From Campylobacteraceae bacterium (GTDB lineage: Bacteria > Campylobacterota > Campylobacteria > Campylobacterales > Campylobacteraceae): 42,127 nt of DNA. The notes under the pieces are model-generated. The model made no database searches, was not told the origin of the DNA, and was given only the letters and a program-made list of their open reading frames with translations. The first letter of the stretch is position 1; each line of letters starts with the position of its first letter. The stretch lies in assembly GCA_031258205.1 (NCBI GenBank), contig JAIRNE010000089.1, positions 1 through 42,127 on the forward strand, given 5' to 3'. Of the stretch, positions 28,327 to 36,266 are shown piece after piece. A program made the translations under genes and the position numbers.

Positions 28327-29753
28327 GCGAATATAAGATAATTTTAACAAATAGAGGCAAAGAGAAGTTAGCCGCCGCACTTGCGGGCGGCGGAATGATT
28401 AAACCCGTGCAAATGGCGTTTGGCGACGGCAACGGCGCAGATGTGGAGTTGAGCCCGACGCAAACTTCGCTTTTTCGTGAAGTCTACAGACGCGATTTAA
28501 ACTCTGTCGCCATCAATGATAGTATGCCAAACGACGTTATCTGCGAGGGTTACATACCAAAAGACGCCGGTGATTTTTGGATACGCGAACTTGGGATTTA
28601 TGACGACGAGGGAACTCTAATCGCCGTAGGCAACTATCCCGCCACTTATAAACCCTCTTTAACTTTGGGTATCGGCACGGATATAAAAGTATCGGCGCAT
28701 ATGGAAGTAAGTAATACCTCTTCGGTAACGCTGCTTATAGATCCCTCAAGCGTTTTAGCCTCTCAAGAGTGGGTGTTAAATCAGCTTTCAAGCCAAAAAG
28801 TATCCATACCGATAGGAATGTTAAGCTTTTGCGCTTCAAGGACTCTGCCTGCCGGATGGCTTCGGTTAGACGGAAGCGTATATACCGCAGATATGTTTCC
28901 CGCGCTGTGGGCAAAACTCGCTGCGGGAGATTTCCCGACAACTACATTCGCGCAATACGAAAACCTTTTAGCGCAATGCAAAAACAATTTTGACCAATCT
29001 TTGACGACAAATCAAGGCAACTGCGGATTTTTTGGCTTGGATACGGAGGCTAAACGTTTTAGAATGCCAACTTTAACGGACGGCGCGGCTTTAACGCAGG
29101 CTTTGGCAAATGCCCAAATCGGCAAATGGTATAACGATGCGATAAGAAATATAACGGGCAGATTTAACGCAATAGAAAAATGGGCAGATGTGGCAGAGGG
29201 AGCTTTTTATTATTCTACTGGAACTGGCAGAGGTACAAGCGACTCCGACAAAGATAATAAAATATACGGGTTTGACGCCTCCCGCGTTGTACCCACAGCA
29301 GAAGAAAACCGCCCAAGACAGGCGAGATATCCGATTATTATGTTTGCCGCAAATGAATTTTTGGGCGATAGCGCCGCCGTTTGGAACGCTTTTTTAGACG
29401 CGCTTAACGCCAAAGCGCAGGCAGATTTGTCAAATGTAAGCGCGGATGTGGATTTTGTGATAGAAAATTGGATAAGCGAAGATAATAATCTTTGGTACAG
29501 AAAATATAAAAGCGGCTTGGTTGAGCAAGGAGGGCTTGCATATGTAGGCGCTTGGGGTGATAAAGCCTTTACTTTAACTTTGCCTGTTCCTCTTGCCGCT
29601 ATACTCTATTGTATGGCAGTCCCGCAAAATGTAACAAGGTCAGACACATGGAATAACATATACGGGATAAGAGTTGCCGACGGAGTAAGGTTGGCAGTCG
29701 CCGCAAGAGATATAAATTATATGTGGTGGCAGGTAAAAGGAATGGGGGTATAA
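28323..29753 (+). CDS. Tail fibre protein 1 (gpH-like, DUF3751 N-terminus)
   Basis: The N-terminal 150 residues (YKIILTNRGKEKLAAALAGG, IKPVQMAFGDGNG, DVICEGYIPKDAGDFWIREL, GTLIAVGNYPATYKPSL) are the tail-collar domain that attaches fibres to the P2-like baseplate. A collar-type segment follows (IPIGMLSFCASRTLPAGWLR, LDGSVYTADMFPALWAKL) and then a C-terminal receptor-binding region. The gene overlaps I by four bases. The DUF4376 gene after it is the likely fibre-assembly partner. Confidence 0.85.
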   Translation: MSEYKIILTNRGKEKLAAALAGGGMIKPVQMAFGDGNGADVELSPTQTSLFREVYRRDLNSVAINDSMPNDVICEGYIPKDAGDFWIRELGIYDDEGTLIAVGNYPATYKPSLTLGIGTDIKVSAHMEVSNTSSVTLLIDPSSVLASQEWVLNQLSSQKVSIPIGMLSFCASRTLPAGWLRLDGSVYTADMFPALWAKLAAGDFPTTTFAQYENLLAQCKNNFDQSLTTNQGNCGFFGLDTEAKRFRMPTLTDGAALTQALANAQIGKWYNDAIRNITGRFNAIEKWADVAEGAFYYSTGTGRGTSDSDKDNKIYGFDASRVVPTAEENRPRQARYPIIMFAANEFLGDSAAVWNAFLDALNAKAQADLSNVSADVDFVIENWISEDNNLWYRKYKSGLVEQGGLAYVGAWGDKAFTLTLPVPLAAILYCMAVPQNVTRSDTWNNIYGIRVADGVRLAVAARDINYMWWQVKGMGV

Positions 29754-29754
29754 A

Positions 29755-30231
29755 ATGACTTTACAAGAATACGCAAAAGCCAATCCGCAAGAGTACGCCA
29801 AAAAAGCGGCGGAAGCAAACGGCGAGTGTAAAACCCTTAAAATCAAAAACGGCGCTCTTGTTTTGGACGAGATAAAAACTCCGATAGAGGAGTTAAAAGC
29901 CGCTAAAAAAGCGGAAATTGAAGCGCAAAAGGCGAAAGAAGAGTATGCCGATATTGAGTATGCGGGGCATACTTGGCAGGCTGATGCGGATAGTCAGTTT
30001 AAGCTTTTAAGCGCGGTAAATATCTGCTCTTTGCTTGATTTATCCGAATACGTCTGGTGGGATAGAGATAACGACAAAGTAACTCTTAAAAAAGAGCAGT
30101 TGATAGAGCTTGGCGCGACGATAGCGCGGCGTTCGTCCGCGCTTGTACAAAAGGCGCGCACTCTCAAAGACAAAATAAACGAAACGCAGACTAAAAAACA
30201 TTTGGAGGCAATAGTATGGCTTATGAAATGA
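29755..30231 (+). CDS. DUF4376-type tail fibre assembly-like protein
   Basis: A charged helix (KTPIEELKAAKKAEIEAQKA) is followed by IEYAGHTWQADADSQFKLLS and WWDRDNDKVTLKKEQLIELG, the DUF4376 pattern (G..wqad..sq..l ... w..~dn..v.lt...l..l). Members are encoded next to tail fibres and are thought to aid fibre folding or attach to their tips. It overlaps the second fibre gene by 16 bases. Confidence 0.7.
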   Translation: MTLQEYAKANPQEYAKKAAEANGECKTLKIKNGALVLDEIKTPIEELKAAKKAEIEAQKAKEEYADIEYAGHTWQADADSQFKLLSAVNICSLLDLSEYVWWDRDNDKVTLKKEQLIELGATIARRSSALVQKARTLKDKINETQTKKHLEAIVWLMK

Positions 30232-32699
30232 TATTAACAACCCAAGGACAGCAAAAAATAGCGTCTCTTATCGCAGGTAACAGCGCACTTTCGCTTTCGT
30301 CCATCGCTTTGGGAGATATGGAGACGACGCCATCTCCTGATGCTTTGACATTGCAGAACGAAGTTTACCGCGCCGCGGTAAGTTCCGTGTATAGACATCC
30401 GAACAATAACGCGATAGTAGTGGCTGAAGCTTATATCCCGATTGATATCGGCGGATTTTATATAAGAGAGATCGGCGTTTATGATAACGACAATACGCTT
30501 GTTGCCGTCGGCAATTACCCCGAAACGTATAAAGAGACAATGGAAGAGGGTTCGGCAACCGACTTAAAGATAAAGGTTATGCTGCTTGTCTCAAACGCCG
30601 CACAAGTTACGCTTGTAGCTCCGCCTTCCGATATTTATGCGACAAACGAACAATTAGGCGTTGTAAAAGAGGATATTATCGCGTCCGATCAAGAGATTGC
30701 AAGAGCGCATGCCGCGCTTGACATTGCGGGCTCGGGGACGGGATTTGTAGATAGAGAACAATGTACGATAACATTTGAGCGCGATCCTTACAAAATGGTG
30801 ATAGAAGCCAAAGATCCCGAGCGCGGTTTTGACGTCAGTTATCACGGGAAAATTTATACGAAATTTAGAGACGAGATAGATATCGATTGGATTGGTCATA
30901 GATACATAATTTACGCCGACAACGGAGCGGGCGATTTGGTAAGCGTGCAATACCCCACGCATCTTGACCATGTGATAGCGGCTTACGTCTATTTTTCGCC
31001 GACAAGCGAAGATCCTTATATCGTTGCGGCGGATGAGAGACATCAGAGCGAAAGAAACGCGATAATACACTTTTACGACCATTTGACGCGCGGCTGCTCA
31101 TGGCTTGGCGGCGGGGGCATAAGCTACAAAGTGAACGGCGAAGACGACCCAAATCTTTACTTAAATAACATTTGGATAAGCGACGAAGGATTGGAGTTTG
31201 ATATAGAGCATTCCGCCGCTCCTTACGAGCAGAGCGTCTCAGAGAGAGTTTTACAGCAAAATCTTCAACCCTTAGAGACAAATATCCTTTATCAAAACAA
31301 TCTTGGCATATGGATGAGCGACGAAGTTACGCCCGGACAGCCTATCGTCAAGGGCGTTACGATAGAGGATGAAAAATTCCTCTCCTACAACACGCCAAAC
31401 GGCGGAGGGAACTTTCAGACGGCAATGAGCGAGGGAGATTATATATCCTATTGGGTAGTAACGACTAATTCAAAGGTAAGACCCGTACGTCTTGTGCAAG
31501 CCCAAGCGTCGCACGAAGATATAGACGAATGCCTAAGCGACGAATTTAAAGCTTTGGGGCTTAATATCCCCGAGATTATCGCGCTTTGGCAAGTCATCTA
31601 TCAATTTGACCCGTCAATCAGGTCAAATGCCAATCCTTACGGGGCTAAACTCATTCGAGTCGTAAGTCCCAAGCGGACGATTGTAGGAGGCGAGCAGGTT
31701 TTTAATAACGCTTCGCATAACTCTTTGCCCGGACGAACTGAAGCGCTATCACACCCGACAAGCGCGATATTTGACATAGAGCGAAACAAATCTCTTTCAA
31801 ACGTGTTAACAGATATTGAAGAGGAGACGGCGCGCGTTCTTTCTATCGCCGAAAACGGCAGAAACAGAGGCGTGTTCGAGACTTACGCCGAGCTTGAAGC
31901 TTACGAAACGACTACGGTTAAAGACGGGGATTACGTATATGTTAACGCGGATGAAAATCATAACAATGAAACTTGGCGTTACGATTGGGCTGACGTTGGC
32001 GACGTTTATCAATGGGTTGCCGTTTTAAGAGTAAATGAAGTCGTCAGAAATTTTACTAATCAACCCATAGAAGAGGAGGAATTAGCCTCCGCGATTACCG
32101 AAACAATAGCGCATTCTTTGCAGGATACGCAGTTAAAAACGACTGAACCCGACGCTTCAAGCGCCGACAATGAAATCACAAGCGCGAAACAGCTTTTTAG
32201 TATATTCGGCTTTGGCGTTAACGCGCTTTTAACTACGGCTAAGAACGTTATCGGCGCGATAAACGAGCTGAAAAATATGATAACCAATTTAACTTTTGAA
32301 GCTCTTGCCCCAAGCGAAATGAAAGGTAAATCCGCGCGCGGGATAAATATGGCCACGAACGCGGTGATAAGCGTTGAGATGAGCGGTCTTATCGTACAGA
32401 TAAGAAAGACAAGTTCGTCAACTCAGTTTGAATTAGGATTTACTAACGCCTCATCCGGCTCAAACAGTTTTGTTTATCATCTAAGTCACCAATACGGCGG
32501 CACGTCGTCATCAAGGTATTACGACGCACCCACTCTTAACGCCGGTCAATACGAAGAGATTCATAACTTGATGAATTACGGCGGCAACTGCTTTTTTACC
32601 TGCGCGCTGACAAACCTTACGACAAATAAGTTTTATCTTATCACCGGGCAGGGCGAGGGCAATAATATCCGCTTTACGGTCAAATTAATAAGCGAATAA
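30216..32699 (+). CDS. Tail fibre protein 2 (DUF3751 N-terminus, long C-terminal region)
   Basis: The 827-residue protein has the same baseplate-attachment domain as fibre 1 (YEMILTTQGQQKIASLIAGN, VVAEAYIPIDIGGFYIREIG, NTLVAVGNYPETYKETMEEG) joined to an unrelated, longer shaft and tip. The shaft contains RGVFETYAELEAYETTTVKD, DYVYVNADENHNNETWRYDW and TTAKNVIGAINELKNMITNL. The tip is serine/glycine and aromatic rich (SFVYHLSHQYGGTSSSRYYD). Two fibres with a common base suggest branched or alternative receptor binding. GGAGGCAATAG precedes the start. Confidence 0.85.
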   Translation: MAYEMILTTQGQQKIASLIAGNSALSLSSIALGDMETTPSPDALTLQNEVYRAAVSSVYRHPNNNAIVVAEAYIPIDIGGFYIREIGVYDNDNTLVAVGNYPETYKETMEEGSATDLKIKVMLLVSNAAQVTLVAPPSDIYATNEQLGVVKEDIIASDQEIARAHAALDIAGSGTGFVDREQCTITFERDPYKMVIEAKDPERGFDVSYHGKIYTKFRDEIDIDWIGHRYIIYADNGAGDLVSVQYPTHLDHVIAAYVYFSPTSEDPYIVAADERHQSERNAIIHFYDHLTRGCSWLGGGGISYKVNGEDDPNLYLNNIWISDEGLEFDIEHSAAPYEQSVSERVLQQNLQPLETNILYQNNLGIWMSDEVTPGQPIVKGVTIEDEKFLSYNTPNGGGNFQTAMSEGDYISYWVVTTNSKVRPVRLVQAQASHEDIDECLSDEFKALGLNIPEIIALWQVIYQFDPSIRSNANPYGAKLIRVVSPKRTIVGGEQVFNNASHNSLPGRTEALSHPTSAIFDIERNKSLSNVLTDIEEETARVLSIAENGRNRGVFETYAELEAYETTTVKDGDYVYVNADENHNNETWRYDWADVGDVYQWVAVLRVNEVVRNFTNQPIEEEELASAITETIAHSLQDTQLKTTEPDASSADNEITSAKQLFSIFGFGVNALLTTAKNVIGAINELKNMITNLTFEALAPSEMKGKSARGINMATNAVISVEMSGLIVQIRKTSSSTQFELGFTNASSGSNSFVYHLSHQYGGTSSSRYYDAPTLNAGQYEEIHNLMNYGGNCFFTCALTNLTTNKFYLITGQGEGNNIRFTVKLISE

Positions 32700-32709
32700 A
32701 GGAGATAAA

Positions 32710-32862
32710 ATGGCAAATTTTGATTTAAAAAAGCTTTTTGGTATTAAACACCAAAAAACGGAAAAGGAAATTGCGCGCGAAATTGCAAATAAAGGCGACG
32801 TAAAAAAGAGTGCAGACGATTTAAATGCAAAAATTGAAAATATTGCAGAAGCTAAAAAATAA
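32710..32862 (+). CDS. Small fibre-associated protein (50 aa), possibly continued by a -1 shift to 32958
   Basis: The frame MANFDLKKLFGIKHQKTEKE to IENIAEAKK ends at TAA directly after A6 (32854-32859). In the -1 frame it continues ITFDNSGTGLNAQNVQDAIT and EILLSMQNNEEVV to TGA 32956-32958. The motif DNSGTGLNAQNVQDAITEI is typical of fibre or collar proteins, so the two parts belong together. Either a frameshift on the A run, a real deletion or an under-called homopolymer explains the split. GGAG precedes the ATG. Confidence 0.55.
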   Translation: MANFDLKKLFGIKHQKTEKEIAREIANKGDVKKSADDLNAKIENIAEAKK

Positions 32863-32956
32863 CGTTTGATAACAGCGGTACGGGCTTAAACGCCCAAAAC
32901 GTTCAAGACGCTATAACGGAAATACTTCTAAGTATGCAAAACAATGAGGAGGTAGT

Positions 32957-33471
32957 ATGAGCGGAATATTTACTGCAGTTTTAGGTTTTTTTGTGAGTTG
33001 GTTTTCTAAACCAAAAAAGTTTTAACAGTTGCCCTCATTATACGTCCTGCAACTTTAGTAAAAAACGACAAAGAACAGGTGTGTTACGAAGTTGTAGAGG
33101 GTTTTACCGTACACAATTTTAAGGTTAAAAAAGGAACGCTTACAGACGGCGCAAGCATACCTCTGTTTTTATGCTCTATTTTAGGTGCGCATCCGTTTTC
33201 TCCTGCAATTATTGCACAATCCATAGCGCACGATGTAATGTATAACAACGCAATAGTGTTTTTTAATGCCGCTGTAAAAGGCAGTAATAAAGGTACAAAG
33301 TTGCGCGCAATGCAAGATTTTAGGGCGGCAGATAACTGGTTTTACGATGCTCTGCGAATTAACAATAGGAGATTGCGTTGTAAACTGTTTTTTTGGGCGG
33401 TGCGTGCATACAGCACGCTTAAATTTGGAATTTTTGAGTGGTATATAAAACCATTTTTTATAAAACAATAG
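32957..33471 (+). CDS. DUF1353 phage protein, probably expressed by -1 frameshifting
   Basis: The only good start (ATG 32957, after GAGGAGG) opens a 22-codon hydrophobic frame, MSGIFTAVLGFFVSWFSKPK, stopping at 33023-33025. The DUF1353 domain (VVEGFTVHNFKVKKGTLTDG, ASIPLF, then AIIAQSIAHDVMYNN) lies in the -1 frame from 33019 to 33471 and has no convincing start (GTG 33079 is already inside the domain and lacks a ribosome site). The overlap contains A-AAA-AAG (33013-33019) in the right phase, with stem AGTTGC (33027-33032)/GCAACT (33049-33054) seven bases later. The fused product would be 171 aa. An under-called A run is the alternative. Function of DUF1353 is unknown. Confidence 0.65.
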
Positions 33472-33481
33472 GTTAGTTTCT

Positions 33482-33630
33482 CATTTGCGAATGCAAATGT
33501 AGCATAAGAAAGGTCCCAAAAATTTGCAGGCAAATTCTTTGGGAGCCCTGAGAGTTGGTTCTTAGGGTGGCTTTGCCGCCCGTCTAAGAACATAAAAATA
33601 GAGGTTCCCTTAAAATTGGGGAACCTAATT
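33482..33630 (+). promoter_or_regulatory. Structured tail-gene leader element, copy 1 (upstream, lacking the SD tail)
   Basis: In order: hairpin CATTTGC-GAAT-GCAAATG (33482-33499); hairpin CCCAAAAATTTG/CAAATTCTTTGGG with a bulged C (33515-33543); hairpin H1 TTCTTAG-GGTGGC-TTT-GCCGCC-CGT-CTAAGAA (33559-33590); hairpin H2 AGGTTCCC/GGGAACCT (33603-33627 region); then AATT without the TTAAGG tail. It is almost identical to copy 4 over about 130 bases. Confidence 0.75.
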
Positions 33631-33637
33631 AGTTTCT

Positions 33638-33750
33638 CATTTTGCATTTGCAAAATGTAGCTTCAGAGTTGGTTCTTAGCGGAACTTCGTTTCGCGTCTA
33701 AGAACATAAAAATAGAGGTTCCCTTAAAATTGGGGAACCTAATTTTAAGG
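33638..33750 (+). promoter_or_regulatory. Structured leader element, copy 2 (before the sheath gene)
   Basis: Hairpin CATTTTGC-ATTT-GCAAAATG (33638-33657), then the 84-nt core 33667-33750: H1 TTCTTAG-CGGAAC-TTC-GTTTCG-CGT-CTAAGAA, H2 AGGTTCCC (33716-33723)/GGGAACCT (33733-33740), and AATTTTAAGG (33741-33750), which is complementary to the H2 loop CCTTAAAATT (33722-33731) and contains the Shine-Dalgarno of the sheath gene. Compared with copy 1, four of six pairs of the inner H1 stem differ and all remain paired. Confidence 0.8.
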
Positions 33751-33760
33751 AGAAAATAAA

Positions 33761-34888
33761 ATGGCAGCACAATTTGGCGTTAATGCAACAATCACGGCAG
33801 AGGCGGCACGTCCTATAAGTATAGAGAGTATAACTCCTATCGGTATTGCGGGCACGGCAGAGGGGATTGAGGACGAGCTTTACTTTTACGGCAGCGTAAC
33901 TGCGGCAAAAAAAGCGCTTGAGGCGGCGGAGGCGGCGGGGAGCCTGCTAAGAGCGATAAGAGCTATAGACGAGCAGTCGGTTGAAACTCCGATAATCTTT
34001 AGCGTGTTTACGGAGGGCGGTTCGGAAGGAGAAACAACGACGGCTTGCAGAAACGCTATAGAAGCGTTTAGAAATGCAAGCGGCGAATTTGGCTATACGC
34101 CAAATATTTTAATCGCTCCCGAATATTCGCATATAGCCGCGGTGGCTTCAACGCTTCAGGGCGAAGCCGAACGCCTTAGCGCAACCGGCGTTGTGGATTT
34201 GGGCGGCGTGAACGAGAGCGCGGCTTTAACGCAAGCGGACGCGTTTGGGACAAAAAGATTGATTTTACTCAATCCAAAAGTAAAAGTTTACAGCGAAGAG
34301 CAAAACGATTATGTGTATGAACCCCTGTCCGCAAGATACGCGGGACTTAGAGCCAAAACCGACGGAGAGAGCGAATACGGCTGGGCGGACAGCGCGTCAA
34401 ACAGAGTTTTAAACGGCGTATTTGGTACACAAAGACCGGTGGAATTTGTTATGGGTGCGGATTGTGAAGCCGACAGACTTAGAACTGCGCATATCGGTAC
34501 GGTTATACGGCAAGAAGGTTTTAGGCTTTGGGGCGAAGAGACGACCGATCAGGATACTATTTGGCAGGATTTGACGCGTGTGAGAGTGTTTGACCGCGTA
34601 AGCGAAGCGTGCCAAAAGGGCGTATTTTTTGCCGTAGATAAAAAGGCAGACCAGCTATTATATGCAAAGCTTAGCGTTGAAGAACTGCTAAGGGCGCTTA
34701 AGGGCGCAAGCGTGCTGATAGGTTACGACGTTGAATGGAATGCGGCGCAAAATACGCTTGCGAATATCACGGCAGGTAAATTTTACCTTGATGTCAGGAT
34801 GCAAAATATGCCGATAGTAAAAACGCTTGAGCTTAACTTCATTTACAGCGACGCTTGGGGCGAAGAGTTGATGAACAGTATAGGATAA
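33761..34888 (+). CDS. Contractile tail sheath protein (P2 gpFI-like)
   Basis: The 375-residue protein follows the phage sheath pattern: FGVNATITAEAARPISIESI, TPIGIAGTAEG, a variable middle, NILIAPEYSH, VRVFDRVSEACQKGVFFAVD and RALKGASVLIGYDVEWNAAQ with a C-terminal strand (MPIVKTLELNFIYSD). It surrounds the tail tube and contracts on infection. AAGGAG, eight bases before the ATG, forms the end of structured element copy 2. Confidence 0.92.
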   Translation: MAAQFGVNATITAEAARPISIESITPIGIAGTAEGIEDELYFYGSVTAAKKALEAAEAAGSLLRAIRAIDEQSVETPIIFSVFTEGGSEGETTTACRNAIEAFRNASGEFGYTPNILIAPEYSHIAAVASTLQGEAERLSATGVVDLGGVNESAALTQADAFGTKRLILLNPKVKVYSEEQNDYVYEPLSARYAGLRAKTDGESEYGWADSASNRVLNGVFGTQRPVEFVMGADCEADRLRTAHIGTVIRQEGFRLWGEETTDQDTIWQDLTRVRVFDRVSEACQKGVFFAVDKKADQLLYAKLSVEELLRALKGASVLIGYDVEWNAAQNTLANITAGKFYLDVRMQNMPIVKTLELNFIYSDAWGEELMNSIG

Positions 34889-34901
34889 TAAGGAGATAAG
34901 A

Positions 34902-35405
34902 ATGAAAAAACAGATACCTCAAGTCATTCAGGATTTGAATGCTTTTTTAGACGGCAAAGGTTATTTGGGCGTTGTAAGCGAGGTACAGCTTCCCGCAATC
35001 GTCCAAGAAACCGTAGAGACAAAAGGCGGCGTCGGCGCGAAATATGCGACCGGAGCTATCAGCGCGATGGAAGCGACGCTGAAGTTAAATATTCTTGACG
35101 CAAATACGTATTTATCGTTTGGATTGAATACTTTTGAAAACAGAATACCGATAATTTTAAAAGGCTCTATTTACGATGACGGCAACTCTAAACCCTTAGT
35201 CGTTGTATTTACCGCAGATATAGAGTCTATAACACCAAGCGCATTTAAAGCCGGAGAGGTGATAGAGCAAGAGATAAAATTGCAGGTACAGTTTTACTCT
35301 CTTACGATAGGCGACATTCCCGTTGTCGTGATAGACAGCAGAAATATGATTTGTATGATAGGTGGCGTAGATTATTTGGGCGATCTTAGGAGTAATCTAC
35401 AATAG
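34902..35405 (+). CDS. Tail tube protein (P2 gpFII-like)
   Basis: KKQIPQVIQDLNAFLDGKGY, LGVVSEVQLPAIVQETVETK, GGVGAKYATGAISAMEATLK and DDGNSKPLVVVFTADIESIT follow the P2 major tube protein, including the EVELPxL and MEA(T)L signatures. It has the expected 167 residues and position after the sheath. Its stop codon (35403-35405) overlaps the first bases of structured element copy 3. It lacks its own copy of that element and uses a simple AAGGAGA site. Confidence 0.92.
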   Translation: MKKQIPQVIQDLNAFLDGKGYLGVVSEVQLPAIVQETVETKGGVGAKYATGAISAMEATLKLNILDANTYLSFGLNTFENRIPIILKGSIYDDGNSKPLVVVFTADIESITPSAFKAGEVIEQEIKLQVQFYSLTIGDIPVVVIDSRNMICMIGGVDYLGDLRSNLQ

Positions 35406-35487
35406 TTGGTTCTTAGCGGAACTTTGTTTCGCGTCTAAGAACATAAAAATAGAGGTTCCCTTAAAATTGGGGAACCTAATTTTAAGG
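35404..35487 (+). promoter_or_regulatory. Structured leader element, copy 3 (before gene E)
   Basis: 84-nt core beginning at the tube stop codon. H1 has the CGGAAC-TTT-GTTTCG inner stem, followed by the conserved CGT bulge, H2 and AATTTTAAGG (35478-35487), with AAGGAG eight bases before the E start. Only the loop (TTT versus TTC) differs from copy 2 in H1. Confidence 0.8.
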
Positions 35488-35497
35488 AGAAAATATA

Positions 35498-35740
35498 ATG
35501 ACAAGAAGTAAAACCGTAAAATTAGAGGTCGCAAACAAAGAGGTTACGATACACGCTCCAACAGTCGGCGTTATTATTAACGCAAGCGAAAGCAGCAAAA
35601 ATGAAGTCGCTCAAGGCGCGGCAGTTGCCGCCGCTTGCTGCAATATGACTGAAACTGAGATCAGAGCTCTTGACGCGCTTGATTTTAACGTAATCCAAAA
35701 GGTTATTACGGATTTTTTAGGACAAGCGGCGCAAGAGTGA
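35498..35740 (+). CDS. Tail assembly chaperone, gpE-like (0-frame product)
   Basis: The 80-residue protein (TVKLEVANKEVTIHAPTVGV, EVAQGAAVAAACCNMTETEI, RALDALDFNVIQKVITDFLG) has the P2 gpE pattern, ending in the FxVxQxVxxFL helix, and lies between tube and tape-measure genes as expected. Near its end T-TTT-TTA (35713-35719) is in the correct phase for -1 slippage into the E' frame. It helps the tape measure template tail length. Confidence 0.85.
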   Translation: MTRSKTVKLEVANKEVTIHAPTVGVIINASESSKNEVAQGAAVAAACCNMTETEIRALDALDFNVIQKVITDFLGQAAQE

Positions 35741-35871
35741 GTATAGAAGCTCTCGCCCTTGTCGCGCATGTGTTGCATTTTGGTCATAAGGAGATGCTGG
35801 GTATGGATATAAAAACTTTTGGCGAGTATTTAAGATGCTCTAAAGAGATTTTGAAAAAAACTATCGCGTAA
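35737..35871 (+). CDS. E' part of the tail chaperone, reached by -1 frameshift
   Basis: The -1 frame continues from the slip site at 35719 through RTSGARVSIEALALVAHVLH, FGHKEMLGMDIKTFGEYLRC to TAA 35869-35871, giving a predicted E-E' fusion of about 124 residues. A GTG at 35737 could also start it separately, but no ribosome site is seen. P2 E/E+E' and lambda G/GT use the same mechanism at this map position. The LALVAHVLHFG..EM..M segment resembles the small GpE proteins of P2-like phages. Confidence 0.7.
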   Translation: MSIEALALVAHVLHFGHKEMLGMDIKTFGEYLRCSKEILKKTIA

Positions 35872-36040
35872 GGTCAAAAAGAATGACGTTAATTATAAAA
35901 AGAATGAACAATAACGCTAAAACGCCCATTGCAAACCCAATGCCAAACGGTTCGTTCGCGGTTAATATCTCCCCGATTGTGCCTGCGGCAATCATTAACA
36001 TTATAGATTGGCGTTTCGTTTTTTTGTTTATTAGTTCCAT
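35861..36040 (-). CDS. Possible antisense small membrane protein, 59 aa
   Basis: A minus-strand frame in the 400-bp gap before the tape-measure gene encodes a basic start (MELINKKTKRQS), a hydrophobic segment (IMLMIAAGTIGEI) and a strong membrane helix (GVLALLFILFIINVILF). TATAAT lies about ten bases before the ATG on that strand, so the message would be almost leaderless. It overlaps the last codons of E'. It could be a small lysogenic membrane protein or a chance frame. Confidence 0.4.
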   Translation of the reverse strand: MELINKKTKRQSIMLMIAAGTIGEILTANEPFGIGFAMGVLALLFILFIINVILFDLTR

Positions 36041-36130
36041 ACCGTTTATTATAACAAAATATTTCTTATTTTACAACGCAAGAGGCGTGCTAAAAAATGT
36101 AAAAATGTTTTTCGCAAGCGCAGCGCGGCA

Positions 36131-36266
36131 GCATAAGAAAGGTCCCAAAAAATTCGCAGGCAAATTCTTTGGGAGCCCTGAGAGTTGGTTCTTAGGGTGG
36201 CTTTGCCGCCCGTCTAAGAACATAAAAATAGAGGTTCCCTTAAAATTGGGGAACCTAATTTTAAGG
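36131..36266 (+). promoter_or_regulatory. Structured leader element, copy 4 (before the tape measure gene)
   Basis: It includes the CCCAAA../..TTTGGG hairpin (36144-36173), H1 with inner stem GGTGGC/GCCGCC, H2, and AATTTTAAGG (36257-36266), whose AAGGA serves the tape-measure ATG at 36276. It matches copy 1 apart from one extra A and a T/C change in the first stem, plus the complete tail that copy 1 lacks. Confidence 0.8.

Noticed and set aside
28323-33471. Diversity-generating retroelement acting on the fibre genes
   Set aside because: No reverse transcriptase and no template/variable repeat pair were found.
33482-36266. CRISPR array as an explanation for the four repeated units
   Set aside because: Spacing is irregular (about 115, 1740 and 780 bp), the spacers are genes, and there are no cas genes; the units are gene leaders.
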